From assembly GCA_903899015.1 (NCBI GenBank), contig CAIUHP010000106.1, positions 1 through 54,555 of the forward strand: a stretch of DNA of 54,555 nucleotides. Reading direction: 5' to 3'. Both the position numbers and the translations under genes were made by a program. Of this stretch, positions 26,885 to 35,008 are shown piece by piece. The stretch comes from an uncultured Armatimonadota bacterium. GTDB taxonomy: Bacteria; Armatimonadota; Fimbriimonadia; Fimbriimonadales; Fimbriimonadaceae. Every line of letters begins with the position of its first letter. Positions within the stretch are counted from its first letter, which is position 1. The notes under the pieces were generated by a model. That model made no database searches and was not told the DNA's origin. It saw only the letters and a list, made by a program, of their open reading frames with translations.

Positions 26885-27964
26885 ATGATACGAGGAATTG
26901 ACAGATTTGGTTTCTACGCCAAATTGAACGCCAGGATCGTCTACTATCGTGTGCTGTTGACCATTGTCGCGCCTCTTTTCGCAAGAACTACAACGTTATT
27001 GTTTGGTGGCGATATTATGCTCAACGGTATTGCCCCATCACCCAAGGTATTTGCAAATATCCGACCTTTGGCCGCAAAATCAGATCTTGTGTTCGGCAAC
27101 CTTGAAATTCCGTTGACGTCTTCGCAGACGAAGACAAGCCGTAAGAGTGCAGCCGAGCTTCTCAAAAAGGATCAATGGATTCTTAAAGCCAATCCGGAAC
27201 ACGCCGCTTTTCTTGCCAACGCAGGCATCAACGCGGTGAGTCTGGCCAACAACCACGCCATGGATTACGGTCCCGGTGGCTTGAGCCAGATGACTTCCCT
27301 ACTCGACAAGAATCATATTAGCCATGCTGGCGCGGGTTTGAACGCGGACCAAGCCATGCAAGGCACCGTTATTAGTTCCAAAAACCATAAGTCAGTTAGT
27401 CTGCTTTCAGTGATGGGATTTCAAACCACCGGGGCATTACTCAAAACGACTCCCGCGACTCTCACTTCGCCAGGTATCGGCGTTTTGAACCTTAAAGGGC
27501 GAATGGACTCGAAAGTAAGATCCAAGCTCACGGGTTGGATTGGCCGGGCCAAGAGAAAATCTGAATTTGTCGTTGTGGCCATTCATTGGGGCGTCGAGCG
27601 AAAAAGCATCCCAAATCCATATCAAGTACAACTAGGACGAGCCCTTGTTGATGCAGGCGCAGATATCGTATGGGGCAACCATCCCCACGTACTTCAAGGT
27701 GCCGAACTCTATCGCGGCAAACTGATCATGTACTCCATGGGCAACATGATCTCAAACCTTCCCGCAAAGGGCGGTTTTATCAATGACATCATCGACGATC
27801 AGGGGCATCAAAAGGTGTTCTTTGCTCCCACTGAGATTCGAGGCGGCCAAATCCGTACCCTTTCGGGGCCAGCAAGAACTACTGCCACGCTGGAAATGAA
27901 GCGTTTGTGCCAACTGTTGGTGAAGCGATACCCAAGCCCTGTATCCACACCCGCTCTTAAATAG
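26885..27964 (+). CDS. CapA-family (poly-gamma-glutamate synthesis-like) metallophosphoesterase
   Basis: A 359-aa protein of the CapA/PGA_cap family, a calcineurin-like phosphoesterase fold. Visible motifs: FGGDIMLN, FGNLEIPLTS, SLANNHAMDYG, AIHWGVE, WGNHPHVLQG and YSMGNMISN. An N-terminal hydrophobic stretch (YYRVLLTIVAPLFA) suggests export. ATG 26885 is preferred because AGCGAGGA sits eight bases upstream; ATG 26876 would overlap that site. No capB/capC neighbours, so polymer synthesis is not implied. Confidence 0.85.
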   Translation: MIRGIDRFGFYAKLNARIVYYRVLLTIVAPLFARTTTLLFGGDIMLNGIAPSPKVFANIRPLAAKSDLVFGNLEIPLTSSQTKTSRKSAAELLKKDQWILKANPEHAAFLANAGINAVSLANNHAMDYGPGGLSQMTSLLDKNHISHAGAGLNADQAMQGTVISSKNHKSVSLLSVMGFQTTGALLKTTPATLTSPGIGVLNLKGRMDSKVRSKLTGWIGRAKRKSEFVVVAIHWGVERKSIPNPYQVQLGRALVDAGADIVWGNHPHVLQGAELYRGKLIMYSMGNMISNLPAKGGFINDIIDDQGHQKVFFAPTEIRGGQIRTLSGPARTTATLEMKRLCQLLVKRYPSPVSTPALK

Positions 27965-27981
27965 GCGGATATACTCCGACT

Positions 27982-29238
27982 ATGGACGCTGATGCCCTTT
28001 ATGCTGACGTCATTGACAAGTATTCGCGACATCTGAACCCTCACCTCGCGAAGCTCATGGCTTTCGCCGGGTTTGGAGTGGAGATGGAAGGAGACGGATG
28101 CTATCTCATCGACCACGAAGGGCGTAAATTCTTAGACTGCCTCGGCGGATATGGCACTTTCAGCCTTGGACATCGCCATCCAAAAGTAGTTGAAGCGGTC
28201 AAGAATCAGCTGGACCATCTCGCGTTGAGCGGCAAGGCATTCTTCTCGAAGAACAGCGCAGACCTCGCTGAAAAGCTCGCAGAAATCACCCCCGCCGGTT
28301 TGGACTATTCGTTCTTCTGTAACTCCGGAACCGAAGCCGTCGAGGCATCGCTTAAGTTTGCAAAAGGCGTCACCGGACGTACGAAGATCGTTTCCACTAC
28401 GGAAAGCTTCCATGGAAAGACGCTCGGTTCCCTTTCAGTGATGGGGCGTGAAAAATATCGAAAGGGATTTGAGCCCTTACTGCCTGGTGTGGTCTTTGTT
28501 CCCTTCGGAGATTCTCAAGCGGCGGCTGAGGCAATCGATGGCACTACCGCTTGTATGATCGTCGAGCCCGTTCAGGGTGAAGGTGGCATCATCGTTCCTC
28601 CTGCGGGCTACCTCAACGATCTGCGAACCGCGTGTGATAAGCACGGCGCGTTGCTTATTTTCGACGAAGTTCAATCGGGCTTGGGTCGAACCGGCAAGAT
28701 GTGGGGATGCGACCATGATGGTGCGATTCCAGACTTATTAACTTCTGCGAAAGCACTCGGTGGAGGAGTCATGCCTCTCGGCGCAGTGTGTGGCACCGAG
28801 GCTATTTGGGACGCGATATACAGCAAGAATCCGCTTTCTCACACGAGCACGTTTGGAGGCAATCCTTTGGCATGCGCAGCCGGGCTCGCTACGCTTCAAG
28901 TCTTGCAGGAAGAAGGGCTAGTACAGCGCTCGCACGATATGGGAGTCCTACTTCTGGAAGGCATGCATTCGATCGGTCACAAACACCGAAATTGGATCAA
29001 AGAAGTTCGCGGTAAAGGCCTGATGGTGGGACTCGAGTTTGCCGAAGATGAAGTCGGTGAATTGGTGGTCGCTCAGTTGCTGAAATACGGTGTCTGTGTC
29101 GCCTATGCGCTGAACAACCCTCGTGTTCTCAGATTTGAGCCACCTCTAATCATCACCGCAGAGCAAATCGAGTTTGCTTTGGAAGCAGTGGATGGAGCCA
29201 TCGTCGAAACCGGCGAGTTGCTTTCAACTTTGGTCTAG
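27982..29238 (+). CDS. class III PLP-dependent aminotransferase
   Basis: A 418-aa fold-type I class III aminotransferase. PLP motifs: NSGTEAVEASLKFAKGVTGR, SFHGKTLGSLSVMG, VEPVQGEGGI, FDEVQSGLGRTG and the Schiff-base lysine in TSAKALGGGVMPLG. The sequence best recalls putrescine or acetylornithine/ornithine aminotransferases (PatA/ArgD branch). No arginine or polyamine gene is next to it, so the substrate is open. It starts 17 bp after the CapA-like gene. Confidence 0.88.
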   Translation: MDADALYADVIDKYSRHLNPHLAKLMAFAGFGVEMEGDGCYLIDHEGRKFLDCLGGYGTFSLGHRHPKVVEAVKNQLDHLALSGKAFFSKNSADLAEKLAEITPAGLDYSFFCNSGTEAVEASLKFAKGVTGRTKIVSTTESFHGKTLGSLSVMGREKYRKGFEPLLPGVVFVPFGDSQAAAEAIDGTTACMIVEPVQGEGGIIVPPAGYLNDLRTACDKHGALLIFDEVQSGLGRTGKMWGCDHDGAIPDLLTSAKALGGGVMPLGAVCGTEAIWDAIYSKNPLSHTSTFGGNPLACAAGLATLQVLQEEGLVQRSHDMGVLLLEGMHSIGHKHRNWIKEVRGKGLMVGLEFAEDEVGELVVAQLLKYGVCVAYALNNPRVLRFEPPLIITAEQIEFALEAVDGAIVETGELLSTLV

Positions 29239-29246
29239 TTTGGTCC

Positions 29247-29270
29247 TGAGCTCGAAATTATTCGAGCTCA
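29247..29270. terminator. hairpin after the aminotransferase gene
   Basis: TGAGCTCGAA and TTCGAGCTCA form a perfect 10-bp stem with an ATTA loop, followed by ATTTC. A second smaller hairpin (GATGCC/GGCATC, 29295-29315) follows before TAGTTTT. Confidence 0.55.
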
Positions 29271-29356
29271 ATTTCAAATCGAAGTTGCTCGCTGGATGCC
29301 GAGATTACTGGCATCTAGTTTTGCGGTAACATAGGTTTCAAGGAAAATTGAAACTT

Positions 29357-30295
29357 ATGAAAGTTGTTGTTTTCGGTGGGACTGGGCATATCGGTGCGGC
29401 GCTCATGCGACACTTCGACCCCGATAAATTTCATGTGACGATCGTTAGCCGGTCAGCTATGGGACCGGGCCAAATACAATGGGACGGCAAGACATTGGGT
29501 CCTTGGCGGGAGGCCCTTGAAGGCGCTGAAGTGGTCATCAACTTGGCGGGTAGAAGGGTGCATTGCCGCTACAACGAAGAGAATCTTCAAGAGATGCTCG
29601 ATAGCCGCATTGACTCCACTCGTTTGATCGGAGAGGCCATTGCCCAATGTAAAAACCCACCAAAGGTCTGGCTCCAATCGAGCACCGCAACGATTTACGC
29701 CCATACGTTCGACCACGATAATGATGAAGAGTCAGGAACGATGGGCGGCACCGAGCCAGAAGTCCCTGCGGTTTGGAACTTTAGTATTAAGATCGCCCAG
29801 GAATGGGAAACGGCTCTGATGGAAGCCAATACTCCTAAAACACGGAGAATCGCTATGCGCAGCGCGATCATGATGGGAGTGGATAAAGACAGCGCGTTTG
29901 AGATTTTTTCCCGACTCACTCGTCTTGGACTTGGAGGGAAATTGGGCAGCGGCGAGCAGTTCGTTTCCTGGATTCACGAAGTGGACTTTGTCCGCGCGAT
30001 GGAGTTCTTGATTGACCATCCAGAGTTAGAAGGCCCCGTCAACATCTGTGCCCCCAATCCCTTACCCCAAGTCGATTTTGCCCATGCGATGCGCCGAGCA
30101 TGGCGCATACCGTTTGGATTACCGGCTGCTCCGTGGATGATCGCCATTGGAGCTTGGTTTCTCAATGGCGACACCGAACTGGTGATGAAAAGTCGACGAG
30201 TTGTACCTGGGAGACTTGAAAAATCCGGATTCAAGTTTCAATTCCCCACTTGGCCCGAAGCCGCACAAGATCTCGTCGAAAAGATGCGCCCGTGA
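29357..30295 (+). CDS. TIGR01777-family NAD-dependent epimerase/dehydratase-like protein
   Basis: A 312-aa extended short-chain dehydrogenase of the TIGR01777/SDR39U1 (YfcH-like) group. N-terminal nucleotide motif FGGTGHIGAALMRHF, then LAGRRVHCRYNEEN and LQSSTATIYAHT. The C-terminal part has WIHEVDFVRAMEF and the PAPWM segment found in this family. ATG 29357 is the start; the upstream TTG at 29348 is less likely. Substrate unknown. Confidence 0.88.
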   Translation: MKVVVFGGTGHIGAALMRHFDPDKFHVTIVSRSAMGPGQIQWDGKTLGPWREALEGAEVVINLAGRRVHCRYNEENLQEMLDSRIDSTRLIGEAIAQCKNPPKVWLQSSTATIYAHTFDHDNDEESGTMGGTEPEVPAVWNFSIKIAQEWETALMEANTPKTRRIAMRSAIMMGVDKDSAFEIFSRLTRLGLGGKLGSGEQFVSWIHEVDFVRAMEFLIDHPELEGPVNICAPNPLPQVDFAHAMRRAWRIPFGLPAAPWMIAIGAWFLNGDTELVMKSRRVVPGRLEKSGFKFQFPTWPEAAQDLVEKMRP

Positions 30296-30310
30296 AGGTG
30301 CCTCCCCCAT

Positions 30311-31321
30311 TTAAAGAAATTCAGCGAGATGGACGCGTTCGCCTCGAAGGGTCGATTCAACGGCCGCGCAGACCATGGCAAACGACTTGATGTTATCGTG
30401 ACATTCTCCGTTTGGAGTGCTTCCCGTTTGCAGCGCAAGAATGAAATCTGCAAGAGAACCTTCGATGCCGGTTTTCACTTCCGGTGACTTTTCCGTGACG
30501 TCTTTCACGTTGGAATGAAATCCATTGGGCTCGGTGACGACTTGGGCTCTGGGGTCGCCGTGACCGTCCCAAAGCGCGGTGCCGCATTCGCCTACTGCCC
30601 GCCAGTCAGCTTCCCAAGAACTGTGAAGGCCCTCGGCGCACCATGAACCGCGATAGGTGTAACGGAGGCCGTTACTCATTTCGAACAAACAGTTCGCAGA
30701 TGACGCACCGCGATACCAACTCCAAGTCGGATTGAATTCCTCCGCATAAACCGAGACCGGGTCTGCTTGAGAAAGGTAACGAGCAGCGTCAAAAGTGTGA
30801 ATCGCCATGTCGATCAGGAGTACGTGGTCCATCTCGTCTCGGAAACCGCCAAAGTGAGCCCCGATGTAAAAGTCCGAGTTGAGGATGCCTAACTTTCCGA
30901 GGTTCTCGGCGATCAGTTTGCGATAGGCCAAGACTCGACCGTCGTACCGACGGCTTTGACTGACCATGTAGAGTGTCCCGCTGACTTCCGAGGCGCGAAC
31001 CATCTCTTTCGCTTCGTCAAGCGATGTCGCCATCGGCTTTTCGCCAATCACCGGAATGCCATGGCCAAGCGCGGTCAACGTGACTTCGCGGTGGCCAGCA
31101 GGAGACGTAACATCGACGACGAAATCAGGCGCCAAGGCTTTGATGGCTTCTTCTAGGTTTGTGCCCAAATATCCTGGCAAGACATTCAGCTCCGTTGCCG
31201 CTTCTTGAGCAGCTCCCTCTCGTAAATCGATCCAGCCGGAAAGCTCGACATCATTGTTCGCAGTGAGGTTTCGCCCCCAAGCTTTCCCCATTCCACCCGC
31301 ACCGACAAGTAAAGCACGCAC
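30311..31321 (-). CDS. Gfo/Idh/MocA-family oxidoreductase
   Basis: A 336-aa NAD(P)-dependent oxidoreductase. The Rossmann motif is VGAGGMGKAWG at the N-terminus, the family EKP motif is in GEKPMATSLDEA, and the C-terminal alpha/beta domain carries DMAIHTFDAARYL (the GxxxHxxD-like region). These enzymes usually act on sugars, inositols or similar polyols. No sugar genes are adjacent, so the substrate is unknown. It ends 15 bp from the convergent epimerase. Confidence 0.88.
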   Translation of the reverse strand: MRALLVGAGGMGKAWGRNLTANNDVELSGWIDLREGAAQEAATELNVLPGYLGTNLEEAIKALAPDFVVDVTSPAGHREVTLTALGHGIPVIGEKPMATSLDEAKEMVRASEVSGTLYMVSQSRRYDGRVLAYRKLIAENLGKLGILNSDFYIGAHFGGFRDEMDHVLLIDMAIHTFDAARYLSQADPVSVYAEEFNPTWSWYRGASSANCLFEMSNGLRYTYRGSWCAEGLHSSWEADWRAVGECGTALWDGHGDPRAQVVTEPNGFHSNVKDVTEKSPEVKTGIEGSLADFILALQTGSTPNGECHDNIKSFAMVCAAVESTLRGERVHLAEFL

Positions 31322-31441
31322 GACGGGGTTGTACCTTGGATCGTCATGGATCTGTATCCTCTTCCATGGGTTCCGACCTATGAATTTACGATTGAATGGA
31401 TTGCGATAGATTGAGCATCCGCTTCCCTGGTAAAACGAGTT

Positions 31442-32539
31442 GTGAGCAGTCCAGCCTTTCCACCTGAAGTCGAGAACTTAGTTGACCTAAGAAGCGATAC
31501 CGTAACCCGCCCAACGCCCGAGATGTATGAGGCAATGGCCAATGCACCGGTCGGTGACGACGTTTTAGGCGATGACCCGACCGTGATCCAACTTGAAGAA
31601 TTGGCCGCCCACATGACGGGTAAAGAAGCCTCCCTCTTTGTGCCAAGCGGCACAATGGGCAATCAGATTGCCCTGGCATGTCACTGTCAGCCTGGCGATG
31701 CGATTCTGATCGAAGAGGAAGCTCACATCCTCTATTACGAAGTAGGTGCCCCTGCACTACTTGCCGGTGTCGTTAGTTGGACCCTTCCCTCCAATCGGGG
31801 TGCGATGGATCCAGACCACGTTGAAAGGCGCATCCTGAAGGCCAATCTGCACACTCCCGGCACCACTCTCATCTGCCTTGAAAACACTCACAACCGAGCA
31901 GGCGGCGCCATTATCCCATTGGAGTACATGGAGGCTTACCGAGCGAAAGCGGACAGTCACGGCGTGAAGGTTCACTTGGATGGAGCGCGCGTTTTCAATG
32001 CCGCAATTGCCCTCGGCGTATCGCTCCAAGACATCACCGACAACGTGGACTCCGTCAATTTCTGCCTCTCGAAGGGACTCCGCTCTCCGATTGGCTCAAT
32101 GCTTTGTGGAGATGCCGCATTCATCGAGAAAGCTCGAATCTGGCGTAAACGATTAGGCGGAGGAATGCGACAGGCGGGAATTTTGGCAGCTTGCGGGATC
32201 GTGAGCCTTACCAAGATGGTGGATCGACTGGCAGAAGATCATGCCCGCGCAAAGCGACTGGCAGTGGCGCTTCAGGGTCAACCAGGCATCTCCGTGGATC
32301 TGGACACCGTCGAAACGAATATGGTGCTGGTCAACACGGTCGCTCCAGCGGGCGATTGGCAAGCTTGGCTTCAGCAAGAAGGAGTGCTTTGCTTCCCTGT
32401 CGGGTCAAATCGATTACGCTTGGTGTTCCACGGAGACATTTCGGACGAAGCAACTGACCGGGCGATCGAAGCTTTCAAAGAGGTCGCCAGTCAAAACTGC
32501 GACCAACTTCATGCGATTGCGGGCTTAGAAACCAAGTAA
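31442..32539 (+). CDS. ltaE: low-specificity L-threonine aldolase
   Basis: A 365-aa PLP enzyme splitting L-threonine or L-allo-threonine to glycine and acetaldehyde. Family features: [39 protein letters not shown] and the lysine in [15 protein letters not shown]. The start is a GTG at 31442; the homology begins about 12 residues in. The gene lies divergent from the oxidoreductase and just upstream of an acetyltransferase. Confidence 0.92.
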   Translation: MSSPAFPPEVENLVDLRSDTVTRPTPEMYEAMANAPVGDDVLGDDPTVIQLEELAAHMTGKEASLFVPSGTMGNQIALACHCQPGDAILIEEEAHILYYEVGAPALLAGVVSWTLPSNRGAMDPDHVERRILKANLHTPGTTLICLENTHNRAGGAIIPLEYMEAYRAKADSHGVKVHLDGARVFNAAIALGVSLQDITDNVDSVNFCLSKGLRSPIGSMLCGDAAFIEKARIWRKRLGGGMRQAGILAACGIVSLTKMVDRLAEDHARAKRLAVALQGQPGISVDLDTVETNMVLVNTVAPAGDWQAWLQQEGVLCFPVGSNRLRLVFHGDISDEATDRAIEAFKEVASQNCDQLHAIAGLETK

Positions 32540-32546
32540 TCGTTTC

Positions 32547-33119
32547 ATGAATCTGCGGATCGAACGCAAAGGGTCGGAATCTTTAGTTTCATATGAACAG
32601 GTTCCGATCTCGTTTGAGATTCACGGTCGGGTTGATCTGACTCGACTAGAAGATATCGGCAGCGTCGAAACGGTTCCTTGCTTCCCTCGCAGGAAGGGCT
32701 ATGATGAAGTCTCCGATCAGCGACCGACTCAACTGGCCCTCCGCTACGATATAGCCAACTGGCCGATTCTGATGGTTTACGAAGGCGATACAGTCGTCGG
32801 TGGGGCGATTCTTGCGCCACCCAAATCTGGTTACGAGTTGCCGGGTGCCCAAAACGGGTCTGGAATCATGGTCGATCTGCGCGTCCATCCCTCAATGCGG
32901 CAACGAGGAGTAGGAAGGGCTCTCATCTCGGCCGCAATCTCTCTCGCCCATCATTTGGGATGGGAGGAAATACTCGTGGAAACACAAGACACGAACCTGG
33001 CTGCTTGCCAGTTTTACGCCAACATGGGCTTCTCGGTGAGATCCATCGATCGTGAAGCTTACGGCACCAGCTTGGACGAAGCCCAGATCATCTGGCGTTT
33101 CAAGCTTGGCGAATCTTAG
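32547..33119 (+). CDS. GNAT-family N-acetyltransferase
   Basis: A 190-aa protein. The GNAT core is clear: VDLRVHPSMRQRGVGRALIS carries the acetyl-CoA-binding R/QxxGxG/A pattern, followed by ILVETQDTNLAACQFYANMG. The N-terminal ~80 residues are less conserved. It begins 7 bp after the aldolase stop and is probably co-transcribed. Substrate unknown. It overlaps the convergent nuclease gene by 4 bp. Confidence 0.88.
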   Translation: MNLRIERKGSESLVSYEQVPISFEIHGRVDLTRLEDIGSVETVPCFPRRKGYDEVSDQRPTQLALRYDIANWPILMVYEGDTVVGGAILAPPKSGYELPGAQNGSGIMVDLRVHPSMRQRGVGRALISAAISLAHHLGWEEILVETQDTNLAACQFYANMGFSVRSIDREAYGTSLDEAQIIWRFKLGES

Positions 33120-33880
33120 ACTTCAGCGGTCAACTGTGCGAGAGTCTGGGTCTTCAAATGCTCGTAAGCATACGTCGCAAGATATTCCATGTTTACGACA
33201 TCTTCTCGGTTGTACGCAATGAGCGTTTCAAGAGCTTCGTCATCGCCAAGCGTGGTGTACCTGCGCCATAGCCGAATGGCGTCAAGCCCTCCGAGGCCGT
33301 CGGTGTCTTCCCCGCGCGAAATGCCGAGTTGCTTCTCGATCTTCTTCAGTCCGCCTTTTATGCCAAGGCGATGCAAGGTCGGGCATAAATCCAAGTGAAT
33401 CTGATTGAAGCGAATGCCGGGATAACGCTTCTCAAGCATGGGCAAATCAAAATTAGCGCCAAAGAAGGTGACCACCATGCTGTATTGGCTCATGATCTCG
33501 GGAAATTGATCGAGATCTCGACCCTTGATGAGGCATTTGAATTCGACGCCATCGAACAGGCCAATCGTCGTGACTGACGATCCCGAACGGCCACCATCGG
33601 TCTCGATGTCAAGGTAGACACACTTGTCTCGGAATTCTGGGAAGGCTCGCCAAGATTCCTTGAGGCCGAGTCCTTTGCTGAAGAAAGAACCATCTCGAGT
33701 TTCGAGAGATTTGAAGCTTTTGTCGAGTGCTCGCTTAACGGTTGCTCGCTCAACTTGGCCATAGGAATAGGTGTCGAGCCCTTCCGCTAAGTCCTTCCAA
33801 GTCATACACCCGTTCTTCCACAAAGACAATTCGTCTTTTGCGGAAAGACCGGGAATATGAAGAAAGGTGCTCTCAAGCAC
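33116..33880 (-). CDS. YprB-like RNase H-fold 3'-5' exonuclease
   Basis: A 254-aa protein with a DEDD-type exonuclease domain (RNase_H_2 / YprB group). Acidic site: YLDIETDGG near residue 90, FFGANFDLPMLEKR, HLDLCPTLHRLGIKGGLK and YNREDVVNMEYLA. The N-terminal part (FLHIPGLSAKDELSLWKNG) is the helical region typical of YprB homologues. Function in cells is poorly known; DNA or RNA trimming is likely. Confidence 0.85.
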   Translation of the reverse strand: MLESTFLHIPGLSAKDELSLWKNGCMTWKDLAEGLDTYSYGQVERATVKRALDKSFKSLETRDGSFFSKGLGLKESWRAFPEFRDKCVYLDIETDGGRSGSSVTTIGLFDGVEFKCLIKGRDLDQFPEIMSQYSMVVTFFGANFDLPMLEKRYPGIRFNQIHLDLCPTLHRLGIKGGLKKIEKQLGISRGEDTDGLGGLDAIRLWRRYTTLGDDEALETLIAYNREDVVNMEYLATYAYEHLKTQTLAQLTAEV

Positions 33881-33889
33881 GGAGAGGGC

Positions 33890-34516
33890 TTAGCCGCCCT
33901 TTCCGTTGATCTTAATCTTAGGTGTTTGCACCCCGAAGACCGTCTTTGGACACGTTGGCTGGTTGCCGCCTGTTCCCCAGTCGTTCTTCTTGCCATCGCT
34001 GTACCAGTAATATCCGGTTTCAAGATCCTTATCGAATTCACCCGCGAGTCGGAAAACGGCATGACCGTTGAACTTGGCGGTGAGGTCTCGACCGAACCAC
34101 TGGAGAGCGTGCCATCCGCCATCGACGATGAGCTTGCCGGTGCCGTGGTAGACCACTCGACCATGGTAGGAGAGTTCTTTGATAACTGCTCCTTCGGCTT
34201 TGATCGTGGTGGTGAGGCCGCGTGGGTGCTTGGTCGCTTCTGATGTATCGATGAGGACCGTACCGGTGAAGTTCATTTCGAAATGACCTTCGGGCTGACC
34301 ATCATCGTTGTATTCAAGCATCTTAAAGCTACCGAGCTTTGTTGACATGTTGAATTCGCCGTACTGGGGTTTTCCAGAAGGCTTGTCGGGAGTATCCTGC
34401 TTAGCCGCTGTTGGGAGCTTGGCTTGCTGTGCAGGGCTCAATGACACCGCGCAAAGGGCAAGAGTTCCTATAATCGCCGTAAATAGCGGCTTTGAGGATG
34501 AAACATTCATTGTCAT
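33890..34516 (-). CDS. exported hypothetical protein
   Basis: A 206-208-aa protein with a signal peptide (ATG at 34516 or 34510; SSKPLFTAIIGTLALCAVSL). The mature part is beta-rich with repeated short strands (LGSFKMLEYNDDGQPEGHFE, YHGRVVYHGTGKLIVDGGW) and ends in KIKINGKGG. No family recognised. It resembles LptA/OstA-like or DUF-type envelope beta-jellyroll proteins only loosely. Divergent from ccmE, with 84-90 bp between starts. Confidence 0.6.
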   Translation of the reverse strand: MTMNVSSSKPLFTAIIGTLALCAVSLSPAQQAKLPTAAKQDTPDKPSGKPQYGEFNMSTKLGSFKMLEYNDDGQPEGHFEMNFTGTVLIDTSEATKHPRGLTTTIKAEGAVIKELSYHGRVVYHGTGKLIVDGGWHALQWFGRDLTAKFNGHAVFRLAGEFDKDLETGYYWYSDGKKNDWGTGGNQPTCPKTVFGVQTPKIKINGKGG

Positions 34517-34600
34517 CAGTGTATCCAATAACCATGAGAGAGAGAATAGAGTTCCCACGTATATATGGTTGGGATTCGGTATCCTCTTGATTGGAGTGAA

Positions 34601-34984
34601 ATGAAAAAAGGCCCAATTATCACAGCGATCTTCACCGTCCTTGCCCTCGGAGCGGTGGTGCTTGCCTTCGTTTCCAGCGCGAGTCCCTTTGTGACGATCG
34701 CCCAAGCCAAGACAACGTCAGGTGACCAGCTTCACATCGCTGGCGACGTTATTAAGGACACCGTAGTAGCCGATGCACGTAGCCACGTCTTAGTCTTCCA
34801 GATGAAAGACGAAAATGGCGACATGGTAACCGTTCGACATACGGGTGAAATGCCAAGCAATCTCAGCGAGGTTAAAAAAGTCGTAGCAATCGGTGGAATG
34901 GAAAACGGACAGTTCCATTCGAGTAAATTACTTGTCAAATGCCCGTCGAAATACGAGGCCGAGCGTAAAGTCGCGAGCAAATAA
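34601..34984 (+). CDS. ccmE: cytochrome c maturation haem chaperone CcmE, CxxxY variant
   Basis: CcmE is a membrane-anchored periplasmic haem chaperone of system I cytochrome c maturation. The 127-aa protein has one N-terminal helix (6-27) and the OB-fold domain. In most CcmE the haem-binding motif is HxxxY; here it is CPSKY, Cys114 and Tyr118, the CxxxY variant known from archaea and some Deltaproteobacteria ('system I*'). ATG 34601 is chosen from the helix position and the GGAGTGA upstream. ccmF follows 24 bp downstream. Confidence 0.88.
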   Translation: MKKGPIITAIFTVLALGAVVLAFVSSASPFVTIAQAKTTSGDQLHIAGDVIKDTVVADARSHVLVFQMKDENGDMVTVRHTGEMPSNLSEVKKVVAIGGMENGQFHSSKLLVKCPSKYEAERKVASK

Positions 34985-35008
34985 ATCATAGACATCCCGG
35001 GATAGTTA